From positions 1 to 15,015 of the forward strand of contig JBOHTO010000025.1 of NCBI GenBank assembly GCA_050733695.1: a stretch of DNA of 15,015 bases. Reading direction: 5' to 3'. Below the pieces are notes generated by a model that was given only the letters and a program-made list of their open reading frames with translations, did no database searches and was not told the DNA's origin. This document shows, piece after piece, positions 1-8,530 of this stretch. The translations under genes and the position numbers were made by a program. The DNA comes from JBOHTO01 sp050733695 (GTDB lineage Bacteria > Gemmatimonadota > Gemmatimonadetes > Gemmatimonadales > Gemmatimonadaceae). Every line of letters begins with the position of its first letter. Positions within the stretch are counted from its first letter, which is position 1.

Positions 1-3000
1 CCCATCAGGGATCCGCGACTCGTTCTCCCCGACCCCGCTCAGCGCCAGGTTGACAGGCATCGTTCCCTCGGCGACGACTATGGGCGGCAGGCCTGTGCGG
101 TTGGCTACGGCGTTCGCAACCAGTCGCTGATCGGCATAGCTGAACGTGGCGTGCAGCTCGGGGAGCGTCCTCCCAGCGTACGACCCGCCGATGACACCGG
201 CGGCGCCCTCGAACACCGGAGCGCGCGCCGTGCCGGCGAGATTCATCTCGAGCGACACGAGTCCGCTCGCCGCAATGTCGCTCTGCACGAGATCGATCAG
301 GTTGGCAATCTCGAAGTTGTCGACGGCAACTCTGAAATCCGCGACTCCTTCCGTCGGCAGCAGACCATCGACATATATCCTGCCCGTCGATCCGCTTCGC
401 AGCTCCAGCGTCTCCACCTCGACGCCGCGCCTTCCCCACTTCACCGTTCCCGGACGTGTTGCAAGCCAGCTCGTCGTGTCGAAGTGCAGCGCGAGACCGT
501 CGAAGTGAATCTCGTTGTGATCCGCGTGCAGGGCGTACCGCGTCTGTGCGCTGTACTGCTGGCCGCTCTGCTGTTCGATCACGACAAGGGCCGTTCCTGC
601 TCCGCCCGGGTAACGGTGCGTGACGCGCGCCTCCACACTGTCAAAGTAGAAGCCGCCGACGCTTGCCTCGCGCACGCTTGCCGCCCCAACGATTGCCATC
701 TCCGATGCGCCAACGTCAAGCAGCGCGTACTCTGCTCGCGCTGCCGTCACCGAATGCCCGGCGACGACGAGGTCCTCGGCGTCGGCGCTCCCGCGCGCGT
801 CAAAGCGCTCGACCGATCCCACGAGCATGCCCTCGGCGCTTACGGAACCGGAGATCTCATCGCGGCGGATCACCGCCGGCGAATCCACGACCAGCTTGGG
901 CGGCGAGCCACCCGTGATTGCGCGCTCCACTTCGGTTGCCTTCGCAACGCGCATCGAGTCTGCGCGCGCCTCCGCTATGGCGCGAGCCACGTTGCCGGGG
1001 CGCGGGCGCACTACGCCGGTGTCGAGCGGCGGCATCCAGCGGCTGAACGCATCCAGGGAATCGATGCTCACATCGTACGAGAGCTCGCCCGTGCGTCCGG
1101 CCGCGACACCGAAATCACCCGCGAGACTCACGAGTGTACCAGGCGCACTCAGACGAGCGGAATCCACACTCAGGAGGCCGTCGGAAATCGCGACCCGGAT
1201 CGTGGCCGAATCCACGGCTACGCTGTCGTAGAGCGAGGTGGACGCGTCAGCGGTGAACCGCGCGTTCATCGCCGCGGGATCGAAGCCGCGACCCACGGCC
1301 GTTGCAGTCGCCGTCAGCGACGTCCGCGGCGCGTCGGCGAGTATCGCGCTCACGTCGAACAGCTTCGCATCGAGCGCCAGATCGTAGCCGGGCGGGTCAC
1401 CGGCGAGGTCGAGTGACCCGTCGACCGCTATCGTACCACCGTCCGTCACGGCCAGAGTGGCGTCGACCGCGAGATCGCCGAGCGAGCCCGTGAGACGAAT
1501 GGGGCCCGACGCCGCGCCGTGCATGTCCAGCGGCGTGAAGCGCGCGACCGTCGCCAGTGCAACCGGATCGGCCGTGATGTCGATGTCGATCCATGTCGAA
1601 TCGGAGAGACGCAGAACGCCCTCGCCGGAGATATGCGAACGCTGCCCACGATCCTCGTGCGCGAGATCCGCGCGTACCGCGAGTTGTGCCGCGGTTGATC
1701 CGTCGAGGCGGGCACTCCCGGTGACAATGCCTCCGATCGGCAGATCGGCTGACACCGATTCGACGAGCGCAACCTGAAGCGGGTCGAGGCGTACGTTCAG
1801 TGCATCGGCGCGCATCGCGCCATCGCCGAAACCCACTGTCCCGTTGGCGATCACATGCGTCAATCCCGATCTCTCCCCGTCGAAGGAAAGGTCGGCATCG
1901 AGCCGCAGGGCGTGAGTGCCACCGGCGAGCGCGAGGCGGCCACCGATGTCGCCGCGCTGTTCGATCTCGAGCCCGGGCACGAGCTGCTCGATGAGGCGCG
2001 TGTCGAGATTCGACATGGTGAGCGCCGTATTGTGGAACGCGATCGTATCGGTGATAGTGAGGCCGAAGTCGCCCGCCAGGCGTGTGTTTCGCACCTGTAT
2101 GTCGGCAGCGCGCGCAACGTAGATGGAGGAATCGCCATCCGTCGTCATCGCGAAGTGGAGTGTCCCCTGACCCGTGGACGGAAGCGGCGGGTACAGCCAG
2201 CGCAGATCGGCCAGCGCCACCGGAGAGCCGTCCAGTCCCAGGCGTATCTCGCCGTCATCGAAGACGTACGCACCATTCCCGGCGATTGCGGAAGCTTCGA
2301 GCCGGGTGGCCACGCCGTTCCACCAGAGCGAATCACCCGTGATCTCGAAGACGCCATCGACATCCCTGACGACTACCACGGGCGGGCGGAAGGGCGCCGC
2401 GACCATGGCGAGTGCAGCGACCTCGATGCGCCGGCTGTCGTAGTCCGGATGCGCGAGCCTCAGGAGTGGGAACTGCGCGTCGATGGATCGAAAATCCATG
2501 ACCTGCTGAAAGCCGCCATCCGCGCGCACGACGTTCGACCGGCCATCATCGCCGAGCGCCTCAGCGATGGCGCTGTCGCGCGCCGCGCCCGAAAGCTCGT
2601 CGCCCGGTGTCCACGCACGGCGCACTGTCACGCGCCCATCCACTATCTCGGCGTCGCGAATGACTATCCAGTCCCCCCAGCCGAACGTCGTGTCCGGCGG
2701 TGCACCGTCGGAACCGAACAGCCTCTGGAAGTTCCAATCTCCCCCATCGACGCCCTGGCTCAGAACGATCACGGGGCGCACGAGACGTACATCGCTCAGG
2801 ACGAGATGCTTCGAAAACAGCGGGCCCAGGGCGTAGCCGATCTCGATCTCGCCGGCCGCGAGGAAGGGCGCGCCCGAACTGTCGGTGATGCTCACATCGG
2901 TCAGCGTCATTCCGCTCAGCAGGTTACCGCTCACGCTACCCACGTGCACCCGCCCGTTGACAGCGCCCTCGAGCGCGGCGACGATCCTGCCGCGCACGTA

Positions 3001-3102
3001 CTCCCGCCCGAAATCGGTGCGAGTGAGGATGAGCGTGGCGCATACGGCGATGATGACCAGCCCCGCGATGACGCCGAGGAGTATCTTCGCTGCGAGGCGC
3101 AT
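1..3102 (-). CDS. tamB: TamB-like translocation/assembly protein (AsmA/DUF490 type), C-terminus outside window
   Basis: The reading frame stays open from the ATG at 3102 to the window edge (1034 codons). The protein starts MRLAAK, followed by a single hydrophobic anchor at about residues 7-26. The rest is a long Gly/Asp/Ser/Val-rich, beta-strand-like periplasmic region with repeating 'L.G.....D.TL.' texture, as in AsmA/TamB proteins that form a beta-taco groove between the membranes. TamB proteins are usually 1200-1500 residues, so the C-terminal DUF490 domain should lie beyond the left edge. Its ATG overlaps the stop of the upstream Omp85 gene (TGATG), which implies translational coupling and partnership with that protein. 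By family, it acts from the inner membrane into the periplasm in outer-membrane protein assembly or phospholipid transport. The AsmA/TamB class is well supported; the exact substrate is unknown. Confidence 0.85.
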   Translation of the reverse strand, partial: MRLAAKILLGVIAGLVIIAVCATLILTRTDFGREYVRGRIVAALEGAVNGRVHVGSVSGNLLSGMTLTDVSITDSSGAPFLAAGEIEIGYALGPLFSKHLVLSDVRLVRPVIVLSQGVDGGDWNFQRLFGSDGAPPDTTFGWGDWIVIRDAEIVDGRVTVRRAWTPGDELSGAARDSAIAEALGDDGRSNVVRADGGFQQVMDFRSIDAQFPLLRLAHPDYDSRRIEVAALAMVAAPFRPPVVVVRDVDGVFEITGDSLWWNGVATRLEASAIAGNGAYVFDDGEIRLGLDGSPVALADLRWLYPPLPSTGQGTLHFAMTTDGDSSIYVARAADIQVRNTRLAGDFGLTITDTIAFHNTALTMSNLDTRLIEQLVPGLEIEQRGDIGGRLALAGGTHALRLDADLSFDGERSGLTHVIANGTVGFGDGAMRADALNVRLDPLQVALVESVSADLPIGGIVTGSARLDGSTAAQLAVRADLAHEDRGQRSHISGEGVLRLSDSTWIDIDITADPVALATVARFTPLDMHGAASGPIRLTGSLGDLAVDATLAVTDGGTIAVDGSLDLAGDPPGYDLALDAKLFDVSAILADAPRTSLTATATAVGRGFDPAAMNARFTADASTSLYDSVAVDSATIRVAISDGLLSVDSARLSAPGTLVSLAGDFGVAAGRTGELSYDVSIDSLDAFSRWMPPLDTGVVRPRPGNVARAIAEARADSMRVAKATEVERAITGGSPPKLVVDSPAVIRRDEISGSVSAEGMLVGSVERFDARGSADAEDLVVAGHSVTAARAEYALLDVGASEMAIVGAASVREASVGGFYFDSVEARVTHRYPGGAGTALVVIEQQSGQQYSAQTRYALHADHNEIHFDGLALHFDTTSWLATRPGTVKWGRRGVEVETLELRSGSTGRIYVDGLLPTEGVADFRVAVDNFEIANLIDLVQSDIAASGLVSLEMNLAGTARAPVFEGAAGVIGGSYAGRTLPELHATFSYADQRLVANAVANRTGLPPIVVAEGTMPVNLALSGVGENESRIPDG

Positions 3103-5351
3103 CAGTACGCCTGTCCGATGGAGAGGTGCAGCGTCAACCTGCTGAGAAAGGCGCTGATACCGCGCTCACCGCTGCCCGGCGCGTAGGTTCGCGCCTGCTC
3201 GAGCGCGACCAGTTCCGATTCGCCATCCTCGCGCACCTGGGTGTACACCGTGAGATCCTCGGAGATTGACGGATTGTAACCGAGGTCCACGCGAATGGGG
3301 CCAACGTCGGTCTGGTACCTGATTCCGATACCCGGGGTGATAGCGCCGGTTCCGCTCACGATGTCATCGAGCCGCCCTTCACCCACGAGCGCAGCATCCA
3401 CGAACGCCGCGCCGGTCAGCGCTCCGGCGATGGGAAAGCGCAGTTCGATGCTTCCCTCGATCAGCGAGTTCCCGCCGATCGGGCGCGGCTGGAAGTTCTC
3501 ATCGGCCAGTCCCGAAACCGGGCAGCTCCGGATCGGGATCGCTGGATCACAGTTGTACGTCGTATCGCCGCTCTGAATGCTGATGCCGCGCAGCGTGGAG
3601 GGAGCGATCGTGAGCACGCGCGGACCGAGCTGGTTCTCTCCGAATCCGCGTACAGAACGGGAGCCGCCGGCGTAGAAGCGCTTTCTCGGATGCAGGATGG
3701 TACCCGTACCCGGCGCGCTCACGGAATTTGCGAGCGCGTCCACCCATCCCAGGCGCGTGTGGCCGGCGAGCACCATGTTGTCGGACACGCTGATGAACAG
3801 CGCCGCATCGCCGAACGCGCGGTTGTAACCGAAGTCGGAGAACGTGACGCTCGAAGCGTACTCCAGGTCTGCCTGTGCGCGATATCCGCTGGACGGAAAG
3901 AAGAGATCGTTCGTCCGGGTGATCGATCCGGTGAGCGAGAGCGGCGAGAGTCGCTGGTTCCCTTCCAGCAGATCTATCGTTGCGGGCTGGCAGACGCCGA
4001 AGTTCACGCAGTAGTAGACGTCGTTCGCCTCGGTGCGCGTGATCTCGAATCTGTAGCTCAGACTCAGGGGAAGACGGTACGTCACCTCGCGCGTGAATGT
4101 CGCGGTTGCGCCGTAGCCGCGGTCGACGTAGACGGCGGGCGCGCTCTGCCGGTGTGCGAAGATGCTCGCCCCGATCTCGTTCGACGCCGACAGGAACCAC
4201 GGCTGCCGCAGTTCCGCGAGGAGCTGCCAGGTGGGTGCGAGGAAGGGGTCGGGATCGCCGTCAACCGCAGCCCTCACGTCACGGAAGAGGCTGTTGTCGC
4301 TGCCGTACGAGACCGTTCCCGAGAGCTGCGGCGCCAGGAGATTCCCGACCAGCGCGCGCAGGGAGAGGCGCCGTGCGGCGCCGAACCAGTTGTAGTTCGT
4401 GTAGCGCGCTTCCACCTGAACGAAGTCCACGGTGCTCAATCCGCCCGAGAGCCGCACCTCCTGCAGCGGCCCCTCGACGACGCTCACCTCGATCAGTTTG
4501 GTGCTGTCACCCTGGGGCGGAACCACAATGCGGGCGTACTTGAAAAGCGCCGACTCGTACAGGTTGCGCTGGCTCTCGATGACTTCGGACCTGCGGTAGA
4601 TGTCGCCGTCGTCCAGTGTGATGGAGTTCAGAACCGTGCGGTCGGCGATGCGCTGGTTTCCGGTGACATAGACGCGATCCACGGTTGCAAGCCAGCGCGG
4701 ATCAACGATGATCTCTACCTCGGCGGTGCGAGCCTCGCGGGAAACGGTGATGTTCGTGTCCAGGGTTGCGTCGGAGTAGCCACGGTCCCAGAGCGCGGCC
4801 CTGATCAGCGTGAACGTGGAATCGAGTTCGATCAGACTGAAGGGACCACCCGTGTCCATCGCCACGGTGCGAGCGATCTCGTCGCTGGTGAGGAGCGAAT
4901 CCAGCCCTCGCACCCGCACGGCCTCGAGGGTCGTGGGCGGTCCCTCGGTCACCGTGAAGGTAACGCTCACGTCCTCTCCGTCATTCCCCTCTGGTGTGAC
5001 GGTCGTATCGACGAGTGCTTCGCGAAAGCCACGTTTCCAGTAAAAGACGCGCACGCGAAGGACATCGCGCACGAGCGCTTCGCGATCCAGGTAGTGCTTC
5101 TCGTGGAAGAGCGGCGACGTGCTGATCCAGCAGAAGGCGATGAGCAGAAGACCGTGACACTCGGTCTCCGTCGTGGAGATGCTTTCCTTCAGCTCGTCGA
5201 GGTCCACCGATTCGACGCCGACGAACTCGAGCGTCGTCACCTCCGGATTCTCCCTCACCTCGGGCTGTTCCTGCGCTGCAAGAGCGCCTGGAACACAGAG
5301 GAAGAGAGCGCCCAGCACTGCGATCCAGGCCGGGCGCATGAAGCGACTCAT
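3102..5351 (-). CDS. tamA: Omp85-family outer-membrane assembly protein, TamA-like (three POTRA domains plus beta-barrel)
   Basis: The frame opens further upstream, but a signal peptide (MSRFMRPAWIAVLGALFLC... cut near ALA-AQE) points to one of the clustered ATGs at 5354, 5351 or 5339. I use 5351, which lies 4 nt after a GAGG. Counting from 5351 (749 residues), POTRA-like repeats span about 38-140, 141-218 and 220-297, and the barrel runs from about 300 to the end. The barrel has the Omp85 hallmark loop motif SVRGFGENQLGPR (VRGF at about 567-570) and a C-terminal strand ending LHLSIGQAY. Three POTRAs followed immediately by a TamB-like gene favour TamA over BamA, which usually has five. The protein would sit in the outer membrane and insert or fold barrel proteins with TamB. 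Cys pairs occur in predicted surface loops. A divergent BamA-family role cannot be excluded. Confidence 0.85.
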   Translation of the reverse strand: MSRFMRPAWIAVLGALFLCVPGALAAQEQPEVRENPEVTTLEFVGVESVDLDELKESISTTETECHGLLLIAFCWISTSPLFHEKHYLDREALVRDVLRVRVFYWKRGFREALVDTTVTPEGNDGEDVSVTFTVTEGPPTTLEAVRVRGLDSLLTSDEIARTVAMDTGGPFSLIELDSTFTLIRAALWDRGYSDATLDTNITVSREARTAEVEIIVDPRWLATVDRVYVTGNQRIADRTVLNSITLDDGDIYRRSEVIESQRNLYESALFKYARIVVPPQGDSTKLIEVSVVEGPLQEVRLSGGLSTVDFVQVEARYTNYNWFGAARRLSLRALVGNLLAPQLSGTVSYGSDNSLFRDVRAAVDGDPDPFLAPTWQLLAELRQPWFLSASNEIGASIFAHRQSAPAVYVDRGYGATATFTREVTYRLPLSLSYRFEITRTEANDVYYCVNFGVCQPATIDLLEGNQRLSPLSLTGSITRTNDLFFPSSGYRAQADLEYASSVTFSDFGYNRAFGDAALFISVSDNMVLAGHTRLGWVDALANSVSAPGTGTILHPRKRFYAGGSRSVRGFGENQLGPRVLTIAPSTLRGISIQSGDTTYNCDPAIPIRSCPVSGLADENFQPRPIGGNSLIEGSIELRFPIAGALTGAAFVDAALVGEGRLDDIVSGTGAITPGIGIRYQTDVGPIRVDLGYNPSISEDLTVYTQVREDGESELVALEQARTYAPGSGERGISAFLSRLTLHLSIGQAY

Positions 5352-5459
5352 CATGCCTCGGAAGGGGGCAAGTAGCGGGCCCGGCCGCAACACCAACCCG
5401 GCCAGATCGATATGGGTCGGAGCCGACAGGGATGGGTCCGTCCGGCCGGCGCCTGGTGT

Positions 5460-5482
5460 CTCCCCCCTTTACCCCCGGGGAG
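5460..5482 (-). terminator. Possible hairpin directly after rho
   Basis: A 6-bp inverted repeat, CTCCCC/GGGGAG, with an 11-nt loop sits immediately after the rho stop codon. It has no T-run on the minus strand, so it is not a canonical intrinsic terminator. It could be an attenuating or mRNA-stabilising hairpin between rho and the Omp85 gene, or chance in GC-rich sequence. Confidence 0.25.
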
Positions 5483-7216
5483 CTACAGTCCTGCCAGCAG
5501 GGTGTCGTTGTCCGGTGTGCCGGCTATCCGCTTGATGAGCCATTCCATCGCGGACGCAGGAGGCATCTGGTGCAGCCCCCGCCGCAGCGTGAACACGGAG
5601 TCGATCTGCTCGGCCTTGAACAGCTTGTCCTCGCGCCGGGTGCCGCTCGTCGCGATGTCGATCGCCGGGTAGATACGCTTCTCGGCCAGCGAGCGGTCGA
5701 GCTTGATCTCGCAGTTGCCGGTACCCTTGAACTCCTCGAAGATGACGTCGTCCATCCGGGAGCCTGTCTCCACCAGCGCGGTCGCGATGATTGTCAGCGA
5801 ACCGCCACCATCGCCATCCGCGACGGAGCGCGCCGATCCGAAGAACGCCTTTGGCTTGGCCATCGCGGTCGCATCCAGACCGCCGCTGAGTGTTCTTCCC
5901 GTACCTCGCTCCGCAGTGTTGTGTGCGCGCGCCATGCGTGTGAGCGAGTCGAGCACGATGACGACGTCGCGGCCGCCTTCCACGAGACGGCGTGCGCGTT
6001 CGAGGACGATATCCGTCACATCCACGTGCCGTTCGGCCGGCTGATCAAAGCTGGAGGCGATCACCTCGCCCACGTTCCACGAGATGGCCTCGCTGACTTC
6101 CTCGGGTCGCTCGTCGACGAGCAGGATGAGGAGCACCGCCTCCGGATGGTTCACCGCAACGCCTTCGGTAATCGCCTGGAGCAGCATCGTCTTTCCGGCG
6201 CGCGCCGGTGCTACAATGAGAGCGCGCTGACCGTATCCAATCGGCGCGATCAGGTCGATCGCGCGGCGCGTGAGCTCGGGACCGCCCTTCGCGGGCCGCC
6301 CGGTTTCGAGTTTGAGCTTGCGCTCCGGATAGGATGCGGTGAGTGAACTGAAATCAGGGCGCCGTGCCGCGAGTGACGGTTCGGCTTCGTTCACCGTTCG
6401 CAGTTCGACGACGGTGAGCCGGCCGCGCGTATCGCGTCCCGCAGTCGCATCGATCGAATCACCACGTCTCAGTGCGAACTCCCGCACCATGTTCGGCGGA
6501 ACGAATGCGTCGCTCTGTTCGGCGAGATAACTCGCCGACGGCCGGCGCACGTAGCCGCCATCGCGGGCCGCGTCGAACCACCCGCTTACCTCCGCGTCGG
6601 CCGTTACGACCTGCACCGGCTCGCGCCGCGGTTCACGTCGCGGCCCTCCACGCCCGCGATTGCGACGGTTGCGCCTGCCGTTGTTGCTCCCCTGGTAATT
6701 GCCGTCGCGGTTCCGCCCGCCACCGCCCCGGTTGCTCGCACCCTGGTTGCTCCGACCTCCACCGCCGCCCTGATTCGCCCCGCCGCCGCGATGCTGGTAT
6801 CCCTCGCGGCCTCCTCCGCCCCCGCCCTCGCCCCCGCCCCCGCTCGATTGCTGCGACCCTCCACCAGGTTGTTGCTGTTCGCTGTCCGAAGGCTGCGGAC
6901 TGCCTTGACGGCCCTGACTCTGATCGCTGAAGGAGTCCGAACCGGCGTCGCCTTTCGGGCCTCCCGCGTCGCTGTCGCTCATGGCGTTCGTCGCAGCATT
7001 TGTCGCGGTGGGGAGGGCGCTCGGCGATTCGGCGACTCCACCGCTCGATGGCACGTCGGGGCTGATGCCGGCTGAGCTACTGGACGACCCGCTGTCGGGC
7101 CGACTCTCGCCACCATCGCGGTAGGGATTCGGCTCTGCCTGCGGTGAATCTTCGGAAGATGGACGGCCATGACGGCGCGGTCCTCGGCCGCGGCGCGGCG
7201 GGCGACGATCATTCAT
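5483..7216 (-). CDS. rho: Transcription termination factor Rho with long disordered N-terminus
   Basis: 577 residues, compared with 419 in E. coli Rho. The C-terminal ~370 residues are standard Rho: a cold-shock-like RNA-binding fold (about 207-275, including GGYVRRP and REFALRRGDSI), a Walker A loop VAPARAGKTM (about 335-344), a Walker B region VVIVLDSLTRMARAHN (about 418-433), the Q-loop LSGGLDA and FEEFKGTGN, and the R-loop/arginine-finger region YPAIDIATSGTRRED (516-530). It is an ATP-driven hexameric RNA helicase that ends transcription in the cytoplasm. The usual N-terminal helix bundle (Rho_N) is not visible. Residues 1-205 are instead low complexity: Ser/Pro/Asp-rich to ~110, Gly/Gln/Asn-rich at ~111-180, then Arg-rich at ~181-200. 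The ATG at 7216 has no Shine-Dalgarno. An in-frame stop lies about 80 nt upstream with no ATG or GTG between, so this start is the only good choice. It is the first gene of the minus-strand rho-tamA-tamB block. Confidence 0.97.
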   Translation of the reverse strand: MNDRRPPRRGRGPRRHGRPSSEDSPQAEPNPYRDGGESRPDSGSSSSSAGISPDVPSSGGVAESPSALPTATNAATNAMSDSDAGGPKGDAGSDSFSDQSQGRQGSPQPSDSEQQQPGGGSQQSSGGGGEGGGGGGREGYQHRGGGANQGGGGGRSNQGASNRGGGGRNRDGNYQGSNNGRRNRRNRGRGGPRREPRREPVQVVTADAEVSGWFDAARDGGYVRRPSASYLAEQSDAFVPPNMVREFALRRGDSIDATAGRDTRGRLTVVELRTVNEAEPSLAARRPDFSSLTASYPERKLKLETGRPAKGGPELTRRAIDLIAPIGYGQRALIVAPARAGKTMLLQAITEGVAVNHPEAVLLILLVDERPEEVSEAISWNVGEVIASSFDQPAERHVDVTDIVLERARRLVEGGRDVVIVLDSLTRMARAHNTAERGTGRTLSGGLDATAMAKPKAFFGSARSVADGDGGGSLTIIATALVETGSRMDDVIFEEFKGTGNCEIKLDRSLAEKRIYPAIDIATSGTRREDKLFKAEQIDSVFTLRRGLHQMPPASAMEWLIKRIAGTPDNDTLLAGL

Positions 7217-7589
7217 GCATCTATCGGGGGTGACGGGGTGATGTGGTGTATCAATCGCGCGGTCGCTCCGCCAGTGGCGAATGGGTCCGCGCTAACGCAA
7301 CTCTCGTGTGACTGCTCGGAGCGGGACGCGCGTACGAGGCTCTGCCTCGCTACTCGGATGCGCGTGTCACGGCTCTCGGTGTCGGGGTATTACGTGCGCG
7401 CCGAGCGCACTCTCTCGATTCGTATGCCTTTCACCGCGCGGGGCATTCACGCGTTGGCGTCTGGCGTTCCAGCCGCCCGCGGCGGCCCACTGGCTGCCAC
7501 TATCGGACCGCCGGTGCCGGCGTGTTACACATGCCGGCTATCGCTTGGCCGCCGGGCAGTTCCATGAACAGGACGTCCGTCGGCTGGCC
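7217..7589. other. Non-coding stretch upstream of rho
   Basis: I see no gene here: open frames in this GC-rich stretch translate to Arg/Ser/Ala-rich protein with no recognisable motif. It should contain the rho promoter and leader, but no convincing -35/-10 pair stands out. The only compact structure is a perfect 6-bp hairpin CGAGGC-tct-GCCTCG at 7335-7349. The missing 5' part of the pnkp remnant (kinase domain with P-loop) is not recognisable here. Confidence 0.5.
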
Positions 7590-8530
7590 TGTACGAGTAT
7601 CGCCACTTCCCCCGATTCGCGCAAGTCATGCTCATGCGGTTTGGGTGCTTCTGCTGTTGGACGGGGATCGTCACGGCCGCGGGCGGGACGCACTACCATC
7701 GCATGGGACGATCGCGCGGCTCGGATTCCACATCGTGCCGGGTCGGGGGGGGGGGTGTTCGACTAACCGTGAGTCCAGGTGGATAGGGAACCCGCTGGGT
7801 GTTGCTGCGGAACAAGGCCAACCCGACCCCACGGAGCGCGTTCGACTGAAAGGCGTGCTCGCGGTCAACCGACACTTGTGGGTCGTCTACGTCCTCAAGG
7901 ACGCCTTGAAGGAGCTGAACTCGTAAGCGTAGCAGCTCGCGCCATTTACGCGGAACCGGCGCGTCCACTCCCAACGATCGATCCGGTAGCGCCCGGCCTC
8001 ACGGGTAAACATCGCGCCGACGAGTTGCTCGACATCTCCGACGTGATCGGCAAGCGCATCATCGATGCCCGACTGCATCGCACCGTCACATCCGTGAGGA
8101 GAATACAACAGCCGCACTGGAGGTCATGTACCGCTTCGCCGCGAATCCCAGGTGGCTCGTATACCTGCCGCCCACGATGTCGCCATCGGAAACGAGTCAG
8201 GTTGACGGGCACCTCGAGTACCCGACGGAAGCGTTTTCCTACTTCCGCAAGCACGACGTACAGTCGGTGGTGTGTGAGGAAAAGCACATGGGATCGCGCG
8301 CCGTTGTCGTCCTCTGCCAGAACGAGAAGACGGCCCTGTCTCGCTTCAGCGTTAGCAACGAAGGCGCGGGCATCGTGTACACCCGCACCGGGCGCAGATT
8401 CTTTGATGATGCCAATATGGAGCAGCAGGTCCTCGCGATCGTTGGGGCAGCGTTCGATCGAGCCGGTCTGTGGAAGCAACTGGCCAGCGACTGGGTGATT
8501 GTGGAGAGCGAGCTTATCCCCTTGTTCAGC
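7590..8530 (+). pseudogene. pnkp: Decayed polynucleotide kinase-phosphatase / RNA-repair ligase (bacterial Pnkp) remnant
   Basis: Three frames together read as pieces of bacterial Pnkp (kinase, metallophosphatase, ligase-type adenylyltransferase), which repairs cleaved RNA with Hen1. Frame 1 (about 7600-7745) matches the end of the kinase and start of the phosphatase: PLPPIRASHAHAVW, then DGDRHG where the catalytic GDVHG is expected, then ARLGFHIVPG. The middle of the phosphatase is missing. Frame 0 (about 7850-8090) resumes with a degraded DTGC.. region, ELVSVAARAIYAEPARPL, then LLDISDVIGKRIIDARLHRTVT. A one-base loss near 8091 moves the sequence to frame 2: REENTTAALEVMYRFA, WLVYLPPTMSPSETS, and the ligase motif I CEEKHMGSRAVVV with its nucleotidyl-acceptor Lys, then GIVYTRTGRRFF and SDWVIVESELIPL. 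Family similarity stops at about 8525, so the ligase domain is 3'-truncated. The kinase P-loop is absent. No hen1 partner is seen. Assignment is from recalled family motifs. Confidence 0.8.
7745..7755. repeat. Homopolymeric G tract (G11)
   Basis: Eleven consecutive G on the plus strand, lying where the Pnkp remnant jumps from the start to the end of its phosphatase domain. It may mark the deletion junction, or be a slippage-prone tract or a length-miscalled homopolymer. Confidence 0.9.

Noticed and set aside
151..3186. Long plus-strand open frames (151-1416 and 1855-3186) opposite the TamB gene
   Set aside because: They are rich in Arg/His/Ala, carry no motif, and are antisense to a continuous, clearly protein-like TamB frame. 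Such shadows are expected at high GC.
3690..5375. 561-codon plus-strand open frame antisense to the Omp85 gene
   Set aside because: Composition is shadow-like, with no domain or signal, whereas the opposite strand carries POTRA repeats and the VRGF motif.
7208..7220. Tiny overlapping frame ATG CAT GAA TGA at the rho start, as a possible leader peptide
   Set aside because: Only three codons, no ribosome binding site, and easily due to chance.
7217..7600. tRNA or other structured RNA in the rho upstream region
   Set aside because: No T-arm consensus or cloverleaf-compatible pairing was seen; only one short 6-bp hairpin.
7745..7755. G11 tract as a phase-variation switch
   Set aside because: The surrounding gene is broken in several other places, so changing the tract length could not restore a product.
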